From: Parafrankia sp. EUN1f
GTDB taxonomy: Bacteria; Actinomycetota; Actinomycetes; Frankiales; Frankiaceae
DNA: 42,065 nucleotides
NCBI RefSeq assembly: GCF_000177675.1
Contig: NZ_ADGX01000076.1
Coordinates: 1-42,065, forward strand
Direction of reading: 5' to 3'
The notes under the pieces are model-generated. The model worked only from the letters and a program-made list of their open reading frames with translations, did not search any database and was not told where the DNA came from. Below are positions 30,930 through 39,324 of this stretch, piece by piece. Numbering within the stretch: position 1 is the stretch's first letter; every line of letters starts with the position of its first letter. The translations under genes were made by a program, and so were the position numbers.

Positions 30930-31802
30930 GTGCCCTACTCCGCTCCTACGGTCTATCGACTTCTTCCCACCGCAGACGCTGAGATCCTGGCCACGGAGCT
31001 GCTTCATCGTGACCCTGCGGTGACAGGGCATGACGCCGTCTGCGTGGTCGTCGCCCATGGCTTCTCCGGATCGATCGGGCGGCCCGCGCTGCGTGCTGTA
31101 ACAGAGGAACTGCGCCGGCACGTGAGTGTGCTGTCCATGGACCTTCGAGGTCACGGCAGGTCGACGGGCACCTGCACCTTCGGGGACCGCGAGGTCCTGG
31201 ATGTCGACGCGGCCGTGGGTGAGGCACGTCGCATGGGCTACCAGAAGGTGGTCACGATGGGGTGGTCCATGGGTGGCGCCGCCGTTCTGCGGCACGCCGG
31301 CCTCGCGATCTCCGGGGAGGTCACACACGGGCACCGGCTTCGGCACCGGCCTGATGCAGTCGTCTCGGTCAGTGCGGCGAGCCGGTGGTTCGTCCGCGAC
31401 ACGGCGCCCATGAGGCGCGTCCACTGGTTCGCCGAGACGGTGCCCGGGCGGATCGCCGCCCGGGTCGGGCTCGGAGTGCGGATCGCGACGGACCCCTGGC
31501 CGGCCGTGCCCGCCTCGCCCGTCGAGGTGATCGGGCGGATCGCGCCAACCCCTGTCCTCATCGTGCACGGTGACCGCGATGCGTACTTCACTGTGGAACA
31601 TCCACGTGCGCTCGCGGCCGCCGCCGGTGACACCGGGCAGCTGTGGCTCGTGCCCGGTTTCGGTCACGCCGAGGCCGGCGTCGTCCCGGGGCTGGTCGAT
31701 CGGATCGGGGCACACCTGCCCGATCTGCTCGCAGGTCGCCCGGAGTGGGCGCAGTGCGCGCGACGGATGGCGCGGGAGACCGGTCCCGCGCCGACCCGGT
31801 GA
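30930..31802 (+). CDS. Alpha/beta hydrolase
   Basis: A 290-residue hydrolase. The oxyanion segment is [10 protein letters not shown], the nucleophile elbow GWSMGG puts the catalytic serine at residue 113, the acid is likely in VHGDRDAYF, and the histidine in VPGFGHAEA. The natural substrate is unknown. GTG 30930 follows GGGGAGG at good spacing. It is divergent from glnR, a neighbourhood recalled from Streptomyces, and leads a run of same-strand genes that ends at DUF1416. Confidence 0.88.
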   Translation: MPYSAPTVYRLLPTADAEILATELLHRDPAVTGHDAVCVVVAHGFSGSIGRPALRAVTEELRRHVSVLSMDLRGHGRSTGTCTFGDREVLDVDAAVGEARRMGYQKVVTMGWSMGGAAVLRHAGLAISGEVTHGHRLRHRPDAVVSVSAASRWFVRDTAPMRRVHWFAETVPGRIAARVGLGVRIATDPWPAVPASPVEVIGRIAPTPVLIVHGDRDAYFTVEHPRALAAAAGDTGQLWLVPGFGHAEAGVVPGLVDRIGAHLPDLLAGRPEWAQCARRMARETGPAPTR

Positions 31803-31914
31803 CCGCCGGCCAGGTGTGAGCACCCAGGCGGCTACCCGGGCGACCAGCCAGTCGGCCAGCCGGGCGACTACGGCGACGACACGGCGACGATTACGGCGAA
31901 GCGAGGGATGCGCA

Positions 31915-32169
31915 GTGGCACGCATCGTGGTCAGGTACTGGGCGGCGGCCCGGGAGGCGGCCGGTGTCGAGCAGGACGAGGTGGACGCGCCGACGCTCGC
32001 CGTGGCGCTGGATGACGTCGCGCGCCTCCGCGGTACGGCCCTCGCCACGGTGTTGGCCCGCTGTGCCTTCCTGCTCGACGAGGTGCCGGTCGGTCGACGC
32101 GACCCGCAGGAGGTCGACCTGCGAGAAGGGTCGGTGGTGGAGGTGCTGCCCCCGTTCGCCGGGGGGTGA
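31915..32169 (+). CDS. MoaD/ThiS-family sulfur carrier protein
   Basis: An 84-residue ubiquitin-like protein (ARIVVRYWAAAREAAGV at the start, EGSVVEVLPPFAGG at the end). The C-terminal Gly-Gly is the tail that is adenylated and thiocarboxylated. MoaD donates sulfur to molybdopterin; relatives feed other sulfur pathways. GTG 31915 follows GAGGGA. Its place before thioredoxin and thiosulfate sulfurtransferase genes fits a sulfur-transfer role. It could also serve the Mo-enzyme pair at 1082-3040, though they are 29 kb apart. Confidence 0.87.
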   Translation: MARIVVRYWAAAREAAGVEQDEVDAPTLAVALDDVARLRGTALATVLARCAFLLDEVPVGRRDPQEVDLREGSVVEVLPPFAGG

Positions 32170-32242
32170 ACACGACGGAAGGACACGTACGTCCACCCAG
32201 GGCAGTGGATTCCGGTTCGCTCGCCCGTGGCAGCATGGTGCG

Positions 32243-33382
32243 GTGCCTGTTCCCGAGCCTGGCTCGTCCGGACTGTCCGGATCTTCGGACGTGGTCCGGC
32301 CAGCCGGCGTGGCCGCGTTGCCGGGTGAGGCCGGGCTCGCCGCCGCTCTCGCGGGTGCGGGCGCGGTCGGCGCGGGCATCGCGGTGCTGGTCACCGGCGC
32401 CGCGTTCGCGGCGATCGCCGGCCCATGGGCGCTCGCGGGTGTGCTCCTCGTGGCACAGATAGCGCTGGCCTGGGCCTGGACAGGGGCCCTGCGCGCCTCC
32501 GCGGGAACGATGGTGCTGGTGGCGGGCAGCGCGCTCGCCTGCGATCTCGCTGTGCTCTGGCCGCTCGGTGGAGACAATGCGCACGGCTACGACGACAACG
32601 GCATCGGAACGGTCGCGGGCGTCGTGGGCGTGTCCCTCGGTGTCACGGTTCTCTACCAGCTGGCCCGCCGCCTGCGCGGCGGCGCTACGCCGGCGGCGGG
32701 TGTGTCGGCGGCGGGTGTGTCGGCGGCCGGGACAACCGGTGCGGCAGCGGCCGGCGCCGTCGCGGCTGATCGTGCCCAGCGGGCTGCCGACAGGGTGAGC
32801 GGCGACATGACCGCCGCGCTCGGCGGGGTCGGCATCGCCGCCTTCCTCACAGGGTTCCTGGTGTTGCGCGCCGAGGCGGGTGCCGAGCACCCCGCCGACG
32901 AGATGGTCATCGCGGGCCTGCTCGGTGCCGGTGCCGCGGTGCTCGTCGGCCGGCTGGTGACGGCACTGCTCGCAGCCACCTTCGCGCGCGGCGCGGGCGC
33001 CGTCCTGGGCACCGCCGCGGATCCGGATGCCGTACCGCCGCCGGATGCCGTACCGCCGCCGGATGCCGTACCGGATTCGGATGCCGTTCCGGGCCTCGGT
33101 CGGGCGCGGGTGTCCGCGGTCGTCGGGGCGGTGTCCGCGGCCGCCGCGGGCACCGTGGCGGGGGTGATCTTCGGCGAGTTCACGGGCCTCGGCATCGCCA
33201 CCGCCACCGTCCTCGCCGCGGCCGGCGGTGTGGCCGCCGCCTGTGTCGCGTCGGCCGGATTCGGCGGGGCGCTCTCCGCACCCCGCCTCGGCCCCGCGGC
33301 CGGGATGCTGCTCGACGTGGTGCTCCCGCTGGCGTTGGCAGCACCCGTCGTGTACCTCCTCGGTCGTCAGCTTCCCGGATGA
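32243..33382 (+). CDS. Multi-pass membrane protein of unknown function
   Basis: A 379-residue protein with many Ala/Val/Gly-rich hydrophobic segments, probably eight to ten membrane spans (e.g. GAGIAVLVTGAAFAAIAG, GVVGVSLGVTVLYQLA, LDVVLPLALAAPVVYLLG). A cytosolic or periplasmic loop contains PDAVPP repeats encoded by an 18-bp repeat. The stop overlaps the next start as ATGA, so it is coupled to the DUF2993 gene. GTG 32243 is chosen for frame and N-terminus but has a weak ribosome-binding site. The same position in related actinobacteria also holds a membrane protein (recall). Confidence 0.75.
   Translation: MPVPEPGSSGLSGSSDVVRPAGVAALPGEAGLAAALAGAGAVGAGIAVLVTGAAFAAIAGPWALAGVLLVAQIALAWAWTGALRASAGTMVLVAGSALACDLAVLWPLGGDNAHGYDDNGIGTVAGVVGVSLGVTVLYQLARRLRGGATPAAGVSAAGVSAAGTTGAAAAGAVAADRAQRAADRVSGDMTAALGGVGIAAFLTGFLVLRAEAGAEHPADEMVIAGLLGAGAAVLVGRLVTALLAATFARGAGAVLGTAADPDAVPPPDAVPPPDAVPDSDAVPGLGRARVSAVVGAVSAAAAGTVAGVIFGEFTGLGIATATVLAAAGGVAAACVASAGFGGALSAPRLGPAAGMLLDVVLPLALAAPVVYLLGRQLPG
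33023..33094. repeat. 18-bp repeat within the membrane protein gene
   Basis: Four units of CCGGATGCCGTACCGCCG, the last two diverged, encode PDAVPP repeats in a loop of the protein. Confidence 0.92.
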
Positions 33383-34146
33383 GCCGCACCGCGCGGCGAG
33401 GCCTGATCGCCTTCAGCGTCACGATCATCGTGGCGCTGGTCATTCTCGGCGTGCTCGACCGGGTCGCGGCCCGGGTCGTCGCGGATCAGATCGCCACCAG
33501 GGCGCAGACCTCGCAGAACCTCGCCGAGCGGCCGACGGTGTCGCTCGGCGGCTTTCCGTTCCTCACCCAGGTCACCGCGGGCAAGTACCGTCACGTGAAC
33601 ATCGAGATCCGCGGTTATGAGCGGGACGGCGTCCGGGTCGACCGGCTCCGCGCGGAACTGGCCGGCGTCCACCTGCCGCTCTCGGACGTCCTGAACAAGG
33701 ATGTCCAGCGGGTACCGGTCGACCAGGTGAAGGCACAGGTCGACCTCACCTTCGACGACCTGAACGCCTACCTCGCGACGCAGGACCCGCCCGCCAGAGT
33801 CGCCCCGGCCGGGCAGGGCCTCGAGATCAGCGGGACGGTCGAGGTGCTGGGCTCGCAGTACCCGGTCTCGGGCGTCGCCGACATCGGCGTCGCTGCGGAC
33901 TCGGTCACCTTCACTCCCCGTGACCTCACGGCAGGTCTCGGTGCGGTGATCCCGACCCAGCTGCTGGAACCGCTGCGGGAACTACTCACCGTTCAGGTGC
34001 CGGTCACCGGGCTGCCCTTCAACATGGGGCTGCGGTCCGTGGTGGTGGGTGCCGATCGGCTCACGTTCACAGCGGGCGGCGAGAACGTGCTGCTCGATGC
34101 CGACCTGGCGCAGACCGGGGTGCCGGCCGGCTCCTCGGGTCTCTGA
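33379..34146 (+). CDS. DUF2993 (LmeA-like) secreted or membrane-anchored protein
   Basis: A 255-residue protein with one N-terminal membrane anchor (LIAFSVTIIVALVILGVL, residues 9-26) and a beta-rich extracytoplasmic DUF2993 domain (VSLGGFPFLTQVTAGKYRHVNI, SDVLNKDVQRVPVDQVKAQV, GLPFNMGLRSVVVG). LmeA of mycobacteria binds phospholipid and affects lipomannan elongation, but the role in other actinobacteria is not known. It is coupled to the upstream membrane-protein gene by an ATGA overlap. Its place between glnR and the thioredoxin/cysA genes matches the recalled mycobacterial order. Confidence 0.87.
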   Translation: MSRTARRGLIAFSVTIIVALVILGVLDRVAARVVADQIATRAQTSQNLAERPTVSLGGFPFLTQVTAGKYRHVNIEIRGYERDGVRVDRLRAELAGVHLPLSDVLNKDVQRVPVDQVKAQVDLTFDDLNAYLATQDPPARVAPAGQGLEISGTVEVLGSQYPVSGVADIGVAADSVTFTPRDLTAGLGAVIPTQLLEPLRELLTVQVPVTGLPFNMGLRSVVVGADRLTFTAGGENVLLDADLAQTGVPAGSSGL

Positions 34147-34163
34147 GGCGGAGGGCCCGCGCC

Positions 34164-34568
34164 ATGGACCCCGACCCGGACCCCGCCGTGGATCTGGTCG
34201 CGGAGCTCGGCGCGCTCGGCCAGGTGCCCGGTGAGGTCGCGACGCTGCTGCAGTTCTCGACGGCCTTCTGCGCGCCCTGCCGGGCCGCTCGGCGCCAGCT
34301 GGCGGACGTCGCGGCGCTCGTGCCCGGCGTGCGGCATGTGGAGATCGACGCGGAGTCCCACCTGGAGCTGGTGCGGCGTCTGGGCGTGCGCAGCACCCCG
34401 ACGGTGGTGATCCTCGACGGATCGGGCACCGAGGTGCGTCGGGTGACCGGTGCCCCGCCGACGAAGGCGGCGGTGATCGCGACCCTGGCGTCGTTGGTCG
34501 AGGTCGCACCCGGAGATCGGGAGCCGGGCTCAGATGGTGCCCCGGTAGATCTTTGGGGTAAGGGTTAA
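34164..34568 (+). CDS. Thioredoxin-family protein
   Basis: A 134-residue thioredoxin fold with active site C36-A-P-C39 (FSTAFCAPCRAARR) and the cis-proline block RSTPTVVILDG. The CAPC pair differs from the CGPC of standard thioredoxins and suggests a dedicated partner. It lies directly upstream of the sulfurtransferase leader and 17 bases after the DUF2993 gene, with GGAGGG before its ATG. It probably reduces the sulfurtransferase or its products. ThiX-like proteins occupy this position in mycobacteria (recall). Confidence 0.87.
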   Translation: MDPDPDPAVDLVAELGALGQVPGEVATLLQFSTAFCAPCRAARRQLADVAALVPGVRHVEIDAESHLELVRRLGVRSTPTVVILDGSGTEVRRVTGAPPTKAAVIATLASLVEVAPGDREPGSDGAPVDLWGKG

Positions 34569-34595
34569 CACAGAAGTGACATTCGCTGCTACCGT
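34565..34595 (+). promoter_or_regulatory. Promoter of the cysteine leader / sulfurtransferase operon
   Basis: TTAACA (34565-34570) and TACCGT (34590-34595), 19 bases apart, precede the leader-peptide ATG by 10 bases. Transcription should begin within a few bases of that ATG, giving a leaderless or nearly leaderless upstream reading frame. Confidence 0.5.
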
Positions 34596-34605
34596 GACAC
34601 GAACC

Positions 34606-34683
34606 ATGTGCAGCGTCCTGCTTGTGAAGCGCCGCGCGGTCGACCTGTGCCGCGTGGGCAGCTGCTTGTGTTGCGGTTCCTGA
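34606..34683 (+). CDS. Cysteine-rich leader peptide upstream of the thiosulfate sulfurtransferase gene
   Basis: A 25-residue frame ends RRAVDLCRVGSCLCCGS. It has five cysteines (positions 2, 15, 20, 22 and 23), three of them within four codons near the stop. It belongs to the actinobacterial RR-VDL-R-x-S leader-peptide type found before sulfur genes. In mycobacteria a polycysteine upstream frame is reported to attenuate the homologous sulfurtransferase/DUF1416 operon: when Cys-tRNA is scarce the ribosome stalls and the downstream genes open. There is no Shine-Dalgarno, and a promoter places the ATG near the transcript start. About 200 bases follow before the sulfurtransferase ATG, room for a regulatory fold. 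Confidence 0.82.
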   Translation: MCSVLLVKRRAVDLCRVGSCLCCGS

Positions 34684-34880
34684 CAGCGCGTTGACCTAGT
34701 CCGCGCCCGGGTTCCTTGGGGATACCGAGCGAGCCTCGACCTCGTACCTCCGCCTGCTCCGCTCCGTCTCCGTCCCCTGCTTCGCCTCGGGCGCGGCATG
34801 CCGCAACGCCACCTCCGGGCACCGTCCCGGATGCATACCTGTCTCGTCCCCTGTTCCGCAACCGCGAAAGGAACGCGCGC

Positions 34881-35714
34881 ATGAGCCGCGAGAACGCGCT
34901 GGTCAACGCGACCTGGGCAGAAGAGCACGCCAGCGACCCCAAGGTCGTGCTCGTGGAGGTCGACGAGGACGTCTCGGCCTACGACAAGGGGCACATTCGC
35001 GGCGCCGTCCGGCTCGACTGGAAGTCCGAGCTGCAGGACCCGATCATCCGTGACTTCGTGAACAAGGAGCAGTTCGAGAAGCTCCTGTCCGAGAAGGGCA
35101 TCGCGAACGACGACACCGTGGTGCTGTACGGCGGCAACAACAACTGGTTCGCCGCCTACGCCTACTGGTACTTCGTCCTGTACGGCCACGCTGACGTGCG
35201 TCTGCTCGACGGTGGCCGCAAGAAGTGGGAGCTCGACGGCCGCGAGTTGACCGCCGAGGTCACGCCGCGTCCGGCCACCAGCTACACCGCCTCCGAGGCG
35301 CGCACCGACATCCGGGCCTTCCGCGACGAGGTCATCTCCGCGATCGGCTCGAAGAACCTGGTGGACGTCCGCTCGCCCGACGAGTTCTCCGGCCGCCTGC
35401 TCGCTCCGGCGCACCTGCCGCAGGAGCAGTCGCAGCGGGCTGGGCACGTGCCGACGGCCAAGAACGTCCCGTGGGCGAGGACCGCGAACGAGGACGGCAC
35501 CTTCCGGTCGAACGACGAGCTGACGGCGCTCTACGCCGAGGCCGGTGTCGACCTGACCAACGACACCATCGCCTACTGCCGGATCGGTGAGCGTTCCGCG
35601 CACACCTGGTTCGCCCTGCACGAGCTGCTGGGTCTCGCGAACGTGAAGAACTACGACGGCTCGTGGACCGAGTACGGCTCGCTCGTGGGCGTGCCGATCG
35701 AGAAGGGCGCCTGA
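34881..35714 (+). CDS. cysA: Thiosulfate sulfurtransferase (rhodanese, CysA/SseA type)
   Basis: A 277-residue protein with two rhodanese domains. The catalytic loop CRIGERSAHTW has the active cysteine at residue 233; the N-terminal domain lacks it, as usual. Fully typical blocks are YDKGHIRGAVRLDWKSELQ, LYGGNNNWFAAYAYW and LVDVRSPDEFSG. It transfers sulfane sulfur from thiosulfate to thiols or cyanide. ATG 34881 follows GAAAGGAA; the open frame upstream to 34716 has no homology. It is regulated by the cysteine leader and forms an operon with DUF1416 two bases after its stop. The name follows mycobacterial usage and is not the sulfate ABC transporter gene. Confidence 0.93.
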   Translation: MSRENALVNATWAEEHASDPKVVLVEVDEDVSAYDKGHIRGAVRLDWKSELQDPIIRDFVNKEQFEKLLSEKGIANDDTVVLYGGNNNWFAAYAYWYFVLYGHADVRLLDGGRKKWELDGRELTAEVTPRPATSYTASEARTDIRAFRDEVISAIGSKNLVDVRSPDEFSGRLLAPAHLPQEQSQRAGHVPTAKNVPWARTANEDGTFRSNDELTALYAEAGVDLTNDTIAYCRIGERSAHTWFALHELLGLANVKNYDGSWTEYGSLVGVPIEKGA

Positions 35715-35716
35715 TC

Positions 35717-36016
35717 ATGTGCGGTGCGACCAGTGGTGGACCATCGGTGGAAGGAATTGACGTGGCCAAGGAAACCGTGATCCAGGGAGTCGTGGTCTCC
35801 GGCGGTGAGCCGGTTTCGACTGGTTACGCCCGCCTGCTCGACTCCGGTGGCGACTTCACCGCCGAGGTGCCACTTTCGGCGACCGGCCAGTTTCGCTTCT
35901 TCGCGCGTCCCGGCGAGTGGACGGTCCGCGCCCTGGTTCCGGGCGCGACCGGCGAGCGCAAGGTCGTCGCCCGCCAGGGTGAGCCGGTCGACACCCAGGT
36001 TGACGTCACGGTCTGA
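35717..36016 (+). CDS. DUF1416 (SseC-like) protein
   Basis: A 99-residue protein (MCGATSGGPSVEGID, VIQGVVVSGGEPVSTGYARL, FARPGEWTVRALVPG), a small beta-sandwich of the DUF1416 family. It always accompanies the rhodanese gene in actinobacteria and is named sseC in mycobacteria. Its exact activity is unknown. An N-terminal MCG motif puts a cysteine at position 2. It begins two bases after the sulfurtransferase stop and ends before a strong terminator. Confidence 0.9.
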   Translation: MCGATSGGPSVEGIDVAKETVIQGVVVSGGEPVSTGYARLLDSGGDFTAEVPLSATGQFRFFARPGEWTVRALVPGATGERKVVARQGEPVDTQVDVTV

Positions 36017-36089
36017 GGCTGGTCGTGGTCTGAGGCCGGTCGTGGCTTGGTGCCACGGCCCGCGCGGCCGGTAGATCGCAGATTCGGCA

Positions 36090-36136
36090 GCGGCCGGGTT
36101 CCGGGAGCACGCTCCCCGGAAGCCCGGCCGCTTTTT
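36090..36136 (+). terminator. Intrinsic terminator of the sulfurtransferase operon
   Basis: A long GC stem (arms starting GCGGCCGGG and ending CCCGGCCGC, one bulge) with a two-base loop at ACG/C is followed directly by TTTTT. It is followed by a (CGTG)n simple repeat to about 36190. Confidence 0.92.
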
Positions 36137-36249
36137 CGTGCGTGCGTGCGTGGGTGCGTGGGTGTGTGCGTGTGGGCGTGGGTGCCTGAGTGGGCGATCG
36201 CGGGCCGGGTCGACTTGCCGTGGTCCCGTCGCCAGGGGTAAAAATATAA

Positions 36250-36300
36250 GTGTCATGAGCTGACAGTTGTCCGATAGTGGCGTATGTTCGTCCATGACAC
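36250..36300. promoter_or_regulatory. Inverted repeat GTGTCATG...CATGACAC upstream of the TetR gene
   Basis: Perfect 8-bp arms at 36250-36257 and 36293-36300 flank the only AT-rich pocket (AAAAATATAAG). They are 76 bases before the regulator start and are a candidate operator for autoregulation. Confidence 0.42.
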
Positions 36301-36375
36301 CACGATCCGGGGGGGATCGAGGTTGTCGCGGATGGGGCGTGCGGCATCGGGCGGCGGTAGCAAGGGGGGTGGGCG

Positions 36376-37059
36376 GTGGCTGAGGCGGAGGGCCTGCGCG
36401 AACGGAAGAAGCGGCGCACCCGTCAGACGATCATCGAGGTCGCGCACGAGCTGTTTCAGGAGAAGGGCTTCGACAGCGCGACACTCGAGGAGATCGCCGC
36501 GGGCGCGGACGTGTCGGTGCGCACCTTGTTCCGGTACTTCACCGGCAAAGAGGCGATCGCGCTCGCACCGTTGGACGAGATGGGCGATCTGACTGTTGCG
36601 GCACTGCGCCGCCGGCCCGCCGACGAGCCGCCGCTGACTGCCCTGCGATGCGCGGCCCTCAGTGCCTGGGCGCTGATGTCGCCGGACGGAGGCTCGTTGC
36701 GGCGTTACGCTGATCAGCTGCTGCCCAGTGACGAGACCACCCCACTGGCCGGCGCGGTGCTGAGCCGGCTGATCGTCATCGGTGACCGTCTCGCCATGGA
36801 ACTTGTCGACAACGAGGTGCTCCTGATCGAGGGTGGAACCGGGGGCGGCGCCGGCCTCGACGGGTCGGTTGCCGGCACGGTGCCAACCCAGGCGAGCCTT
36901 TCGACGGTCACCGAACTGGACGCCCAGATGATTGTCGTCAGCTTTCTCGGTGCCATTCAGGTGGCAATCCGCGCCTGGTGCCGATCGGGCAGTACTGACC
37001 TGGTGGAGCTTCTCGCCGTGGTGGAGAAGTGTCTCGATCGGATCTGCCTCAGAACCTGA
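36376..37059 (+). CDS. TetR-family transcriptional regulator
   Basis: A 227-residue regulator. The HTH is in residues 10-60 (RTRQTIIEVAHELFQEKGFDSATLEEIA, GADVSVRTLFRYFTGKE). The ligand-binding domain is less typical and has a Gly-rich loop (GGTGGGAGLDGSV). GTG 36376 follows AAGGGGGG. The squalene-hopene cyclase gene begins 158 bp downstream on the same strand, so it may regulate hopanoid synthesis. This is positional inference, and the ligand is unknown. Confidence 0.9.
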   Translation: MAEAEGLRERKKRRTRQTIIEVAHELFQEKGFDSATLEEIAAGADVSVRTLFRYFTGKEAIALAPLDEMGDLTVAALRRRPADEPPLTALRCAALSAWALMSPDGGSLRRYADQLLPSDETTPLAGAVLSRLIVIGDRLAMELVDNEVLLIEGGTGGGAGLDGSVAGTVPTQASLSTVTELDAQMIVVSFLGAIQVAIRAWCRSGSTDLVELLAVVEKCLDRICLRT

Positions 37060-37217
37060 ACCGCCCGTGCTGGCCGCGACCGGCCAGCACCAGAAAACCA
37101 TCCGCCGGCCCGGCAGGCCGGTGGAAGCACGAAATTCAGGCACGCCAGCGAGTACTTCAAGGTCGGACCAGTGCTGGCGACGCGGTTGCGTTCATCCAGA
37201 AGACGCAAGGATCAATC

Positions 37218-39299
37218 ATGTCTGTCTCCCGGGTTTCCGAGGCCATCGGGCACCATATTCCCGAGCAGGTTGTCGATGCTTCCGCCGCGGTGCGTGACCA
37301 GGCCGAACGCGATGTTCGCGATGTTCGCGGCGGCGCGGACCGGCTGGCCGGCACGCTGCGCCGGGCCACCCGGCACCTGCTGTCCCTGCAGGACAGCACC
37401 GGTTGGTGGAAGTTCGACCTGGAAAGCAACACCACCATGGATGCCGAGGACCTGCTGCTGCGCGATTTCCTCGGAATTCGTACCGAATCCGTCACCGCGG
37501 CCTCCGCCAAGTTCATTCGTTCCCGTCAGCTGGCGGACGGCTCCTGGCCGCAGTACTTCGGTGGGCCTGGTGAACTGTCCATCACAGTCGAGTCCTACAT
37601 AGCGCTTCGGCTGGCCGGTGACGAACTGTCGGCCCCACATATGGAACGTGCTGCGGCCTGGATCCGGCGGAACGGCGGAGTTCCCGCCACCCGGGTGTTC
37701 ACCAGAATCTGGATGGCTCTTTTCGGCTGGTGGCGCTGGGAGGATCTGCCCGTTCTGCCACCCGAGATCATGCTGCTGCCTGATCAGGCCCCGCTGAGCA
37801 TCTACTCGTTCGGATCCTGGGCTCGGCAGACCATTGTTCCCCTCACCATCGTCTTCGCGCTCCGTCCGGTCCGTCCGGCACCTTTCGGCCTGGACGAGCT
37901 GTCGGTCGACGATCCGGATGACGCCGGTTCCACGACGTCCGGGGGCATCGCTCGGCTGCGCGGCCGGGTGCCGCTCGGGTGGAAGCAGTTCTTCCGATGG
38001 GTCGATGCCGGGCTGCACCGCTATCACCATCACCCGATCGGACCGCTGCGGCGGCATGCGATGCGTACGGCGGAACGCTGGATCATCGCGCGGCAGGAGG
38101 CCGACGGCTGCTTCGGCGGGATCCAGCCGCCGGCCGTGTACTCGATCATCGCGCTGCGGCTGCTCGGCTACGACCTTGCGCATCCGGTGCTGAAGGCGGC
38201 GCTGGAAGCTCTCGACGACTACTCGGTGACCCTCCCCGACGGGGCGCGGATGATCGAGGCCTCGCAGTCACCCGTCTGGGACACGGCGCTCGCGGTGAAC
38301 GCGATCGTCGAGGCGGGCGACGTCATCGGCATCGAGCCGGACGACCCGGCGCTGCTGCGGGCTGCCGACTGGCTGCTCGGCCAGGAGATCCGTGATCGCA
38401 GCGGCGACTGGCAGGTGAACCACCCGGGCCTGCCCGGCGGCGGCTGGGCGTTCGAGTTCGAGAACGACACCTATCCCGACACCGACGACACCGCCGAGGT
38501 GCTCCTCGCTCTGCGGCACGTCCGTCATCCCGCGCCGGAGAAGATCGAATCCGCGACCGATCGGACCGTGACCTGGCTGCTCGGCCTGCAGTCCAGGGAC
38601 GGTGGATGGGGCGCCTACGATTCGGACAACACCAGCACGCTTGTCTACAAGATTCCGTTCGGTGACTTCGGCGCCCTCACCGATCCGCCGTCTGCGGACG
38701 TCACCGCCCACGTTGTCGAGGCTCTCGTCGACGCCGGGCTGACCGAGGATCCCCGGACGCAGCGCGGGGTGTCCTGGCTGCTGGACCATCAGGAGTCGGA
38801 CGGTTCGTGGTTCGGCCGATGGGGCGTCAACCATGTCTACGGCACCGGATCCGTCCTGCCTGCGCTGGCCGCCGCAGGGCTGGCGCCGAGCCACCCGGCC
38901 ATCGGCGGTGGCGTCGCCTGGCTGCTGTCCCGCCAGAACTCCGACGGTGGGTGGGGTGAGGACCTGCGTTCCTACAGCGATCCGCGGTGGATCGGCCGGG
39001 GCGTGTCCACAGCGTCGCAGACGGCCTGGGGGATGCTCGGGCTGCTGGCGGGAGAGCAAGGGCCCGACGTGGCGGTGGCGCTCGCACGGGCCGCGGACTG
39101 GCTTGCCGACCAGCAGCGTCCGGACGGGAACTGGGATGAGGACCAGTTCACAGGAACCGGCTTTCCGGGGGACTTCTACCTCAACTACAACGGGTATCGC
39201 CTGATCTGGCCGGTTCTGGCCCTCGGCCGTTACGGCCACTCCCTGCGGACGTCGCCCCCGCCGACAGCCGCGGACCCGAAGCCCCGGCCCGGCCACTAG
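37218..39299 (+). CDS. shc: Squalene-hopene cyclase
   Basis: A 693-residue class II triterpene cyclase. The catalytic DxDDTA motif is D421-T-D-D-T-A, and at least six QW repeats are visible (QDSTGWW, QEADGCFGG, QSRDGGWGAYD, QESDGSWFGRWG, QNSDGGWGED, QRPDGNWDED). It cyclises squalene to hopene and diplopterol at the inner membrane face. In Frankia, hopanoids are abundant in vesicle envelopes (established knowledge). ATG 37218 follows AAGGA. HpnH (5955), which uses the hopene product, is 30 kb away. No squalene synthesis genes are in the window. Confidence 0.95.
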   Translation: MSVSRVSEAIGHHIPEQVVDASAAVRDQAERDVRDVRGGADRLAGTLRRATRHLLSLQDSTGWWKFDLESNTTMDAEDLLLRDFLGIRTESVTAASAKFIRSRQLADGSWPQYFGGPGELSITVESYIALRLAGDELSAPHMERAAAWIRRNGGVPATRVFTRIWMALFGWWRWEDLPVLPPEIMLLPDQAPLSIYSFGSWARQTIVPLTIVFALRPVRPAPFGLDELSVDDPDDAGSTTSGGIARLRGRVPLGWKQFFRWVDAGLHRYHHHPIGPLRRHAMRTAERWIIARQEADGCFGGIQPPAVYSIIALRLLGYDLAHPVLKAALEALDDYSVTLPDGARMIEASQSPVWDTALAVNAIVEAGDVIGIEPDDPALLRAADWLLGQEIRDRSGDWQVNHPGLPGGGWAFEFENDTYPDTDDTAEVLLALRHVRHPAPEKIESATDRTVTWLLGLQSRDGGWGAYDSDNTSTLVYKIPFGDFGALTDPPSADVTAHVVEALVDAGLTEDPRTQRGVSWLLDHQESDGSWFGRWGVNHVYGTGSVLPALAAAGLAPSHPAIGGGVAWLLSRQNSDGGWGEDLRSYSDPRWIGRGVSTASQTAWGMLGLLAGEQGPDVAVALARAADWLADQQRPDGNWDEDQFTGTGFPGDFYLNYNGYRLIWPVLALGRYGHSLRTSPPPTAADPKPRPGH

Positions 39300-39324
39300 C
39301 CCGAGCCTGGCGCGTCGATCGACT

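Noticed and set aside
32243-34568. Transport operon function for the membrane protein and DUF2993 genes
   Set aside because: No ATPase, substrate-binding protein or transporter signature is present, so function is left open.
36137-36190. (CGTG)n run as a protein-binding array
   Set aside because: It is an imperfect simple repeat directly after a terminator, with no palindromic or spaced arrangement.
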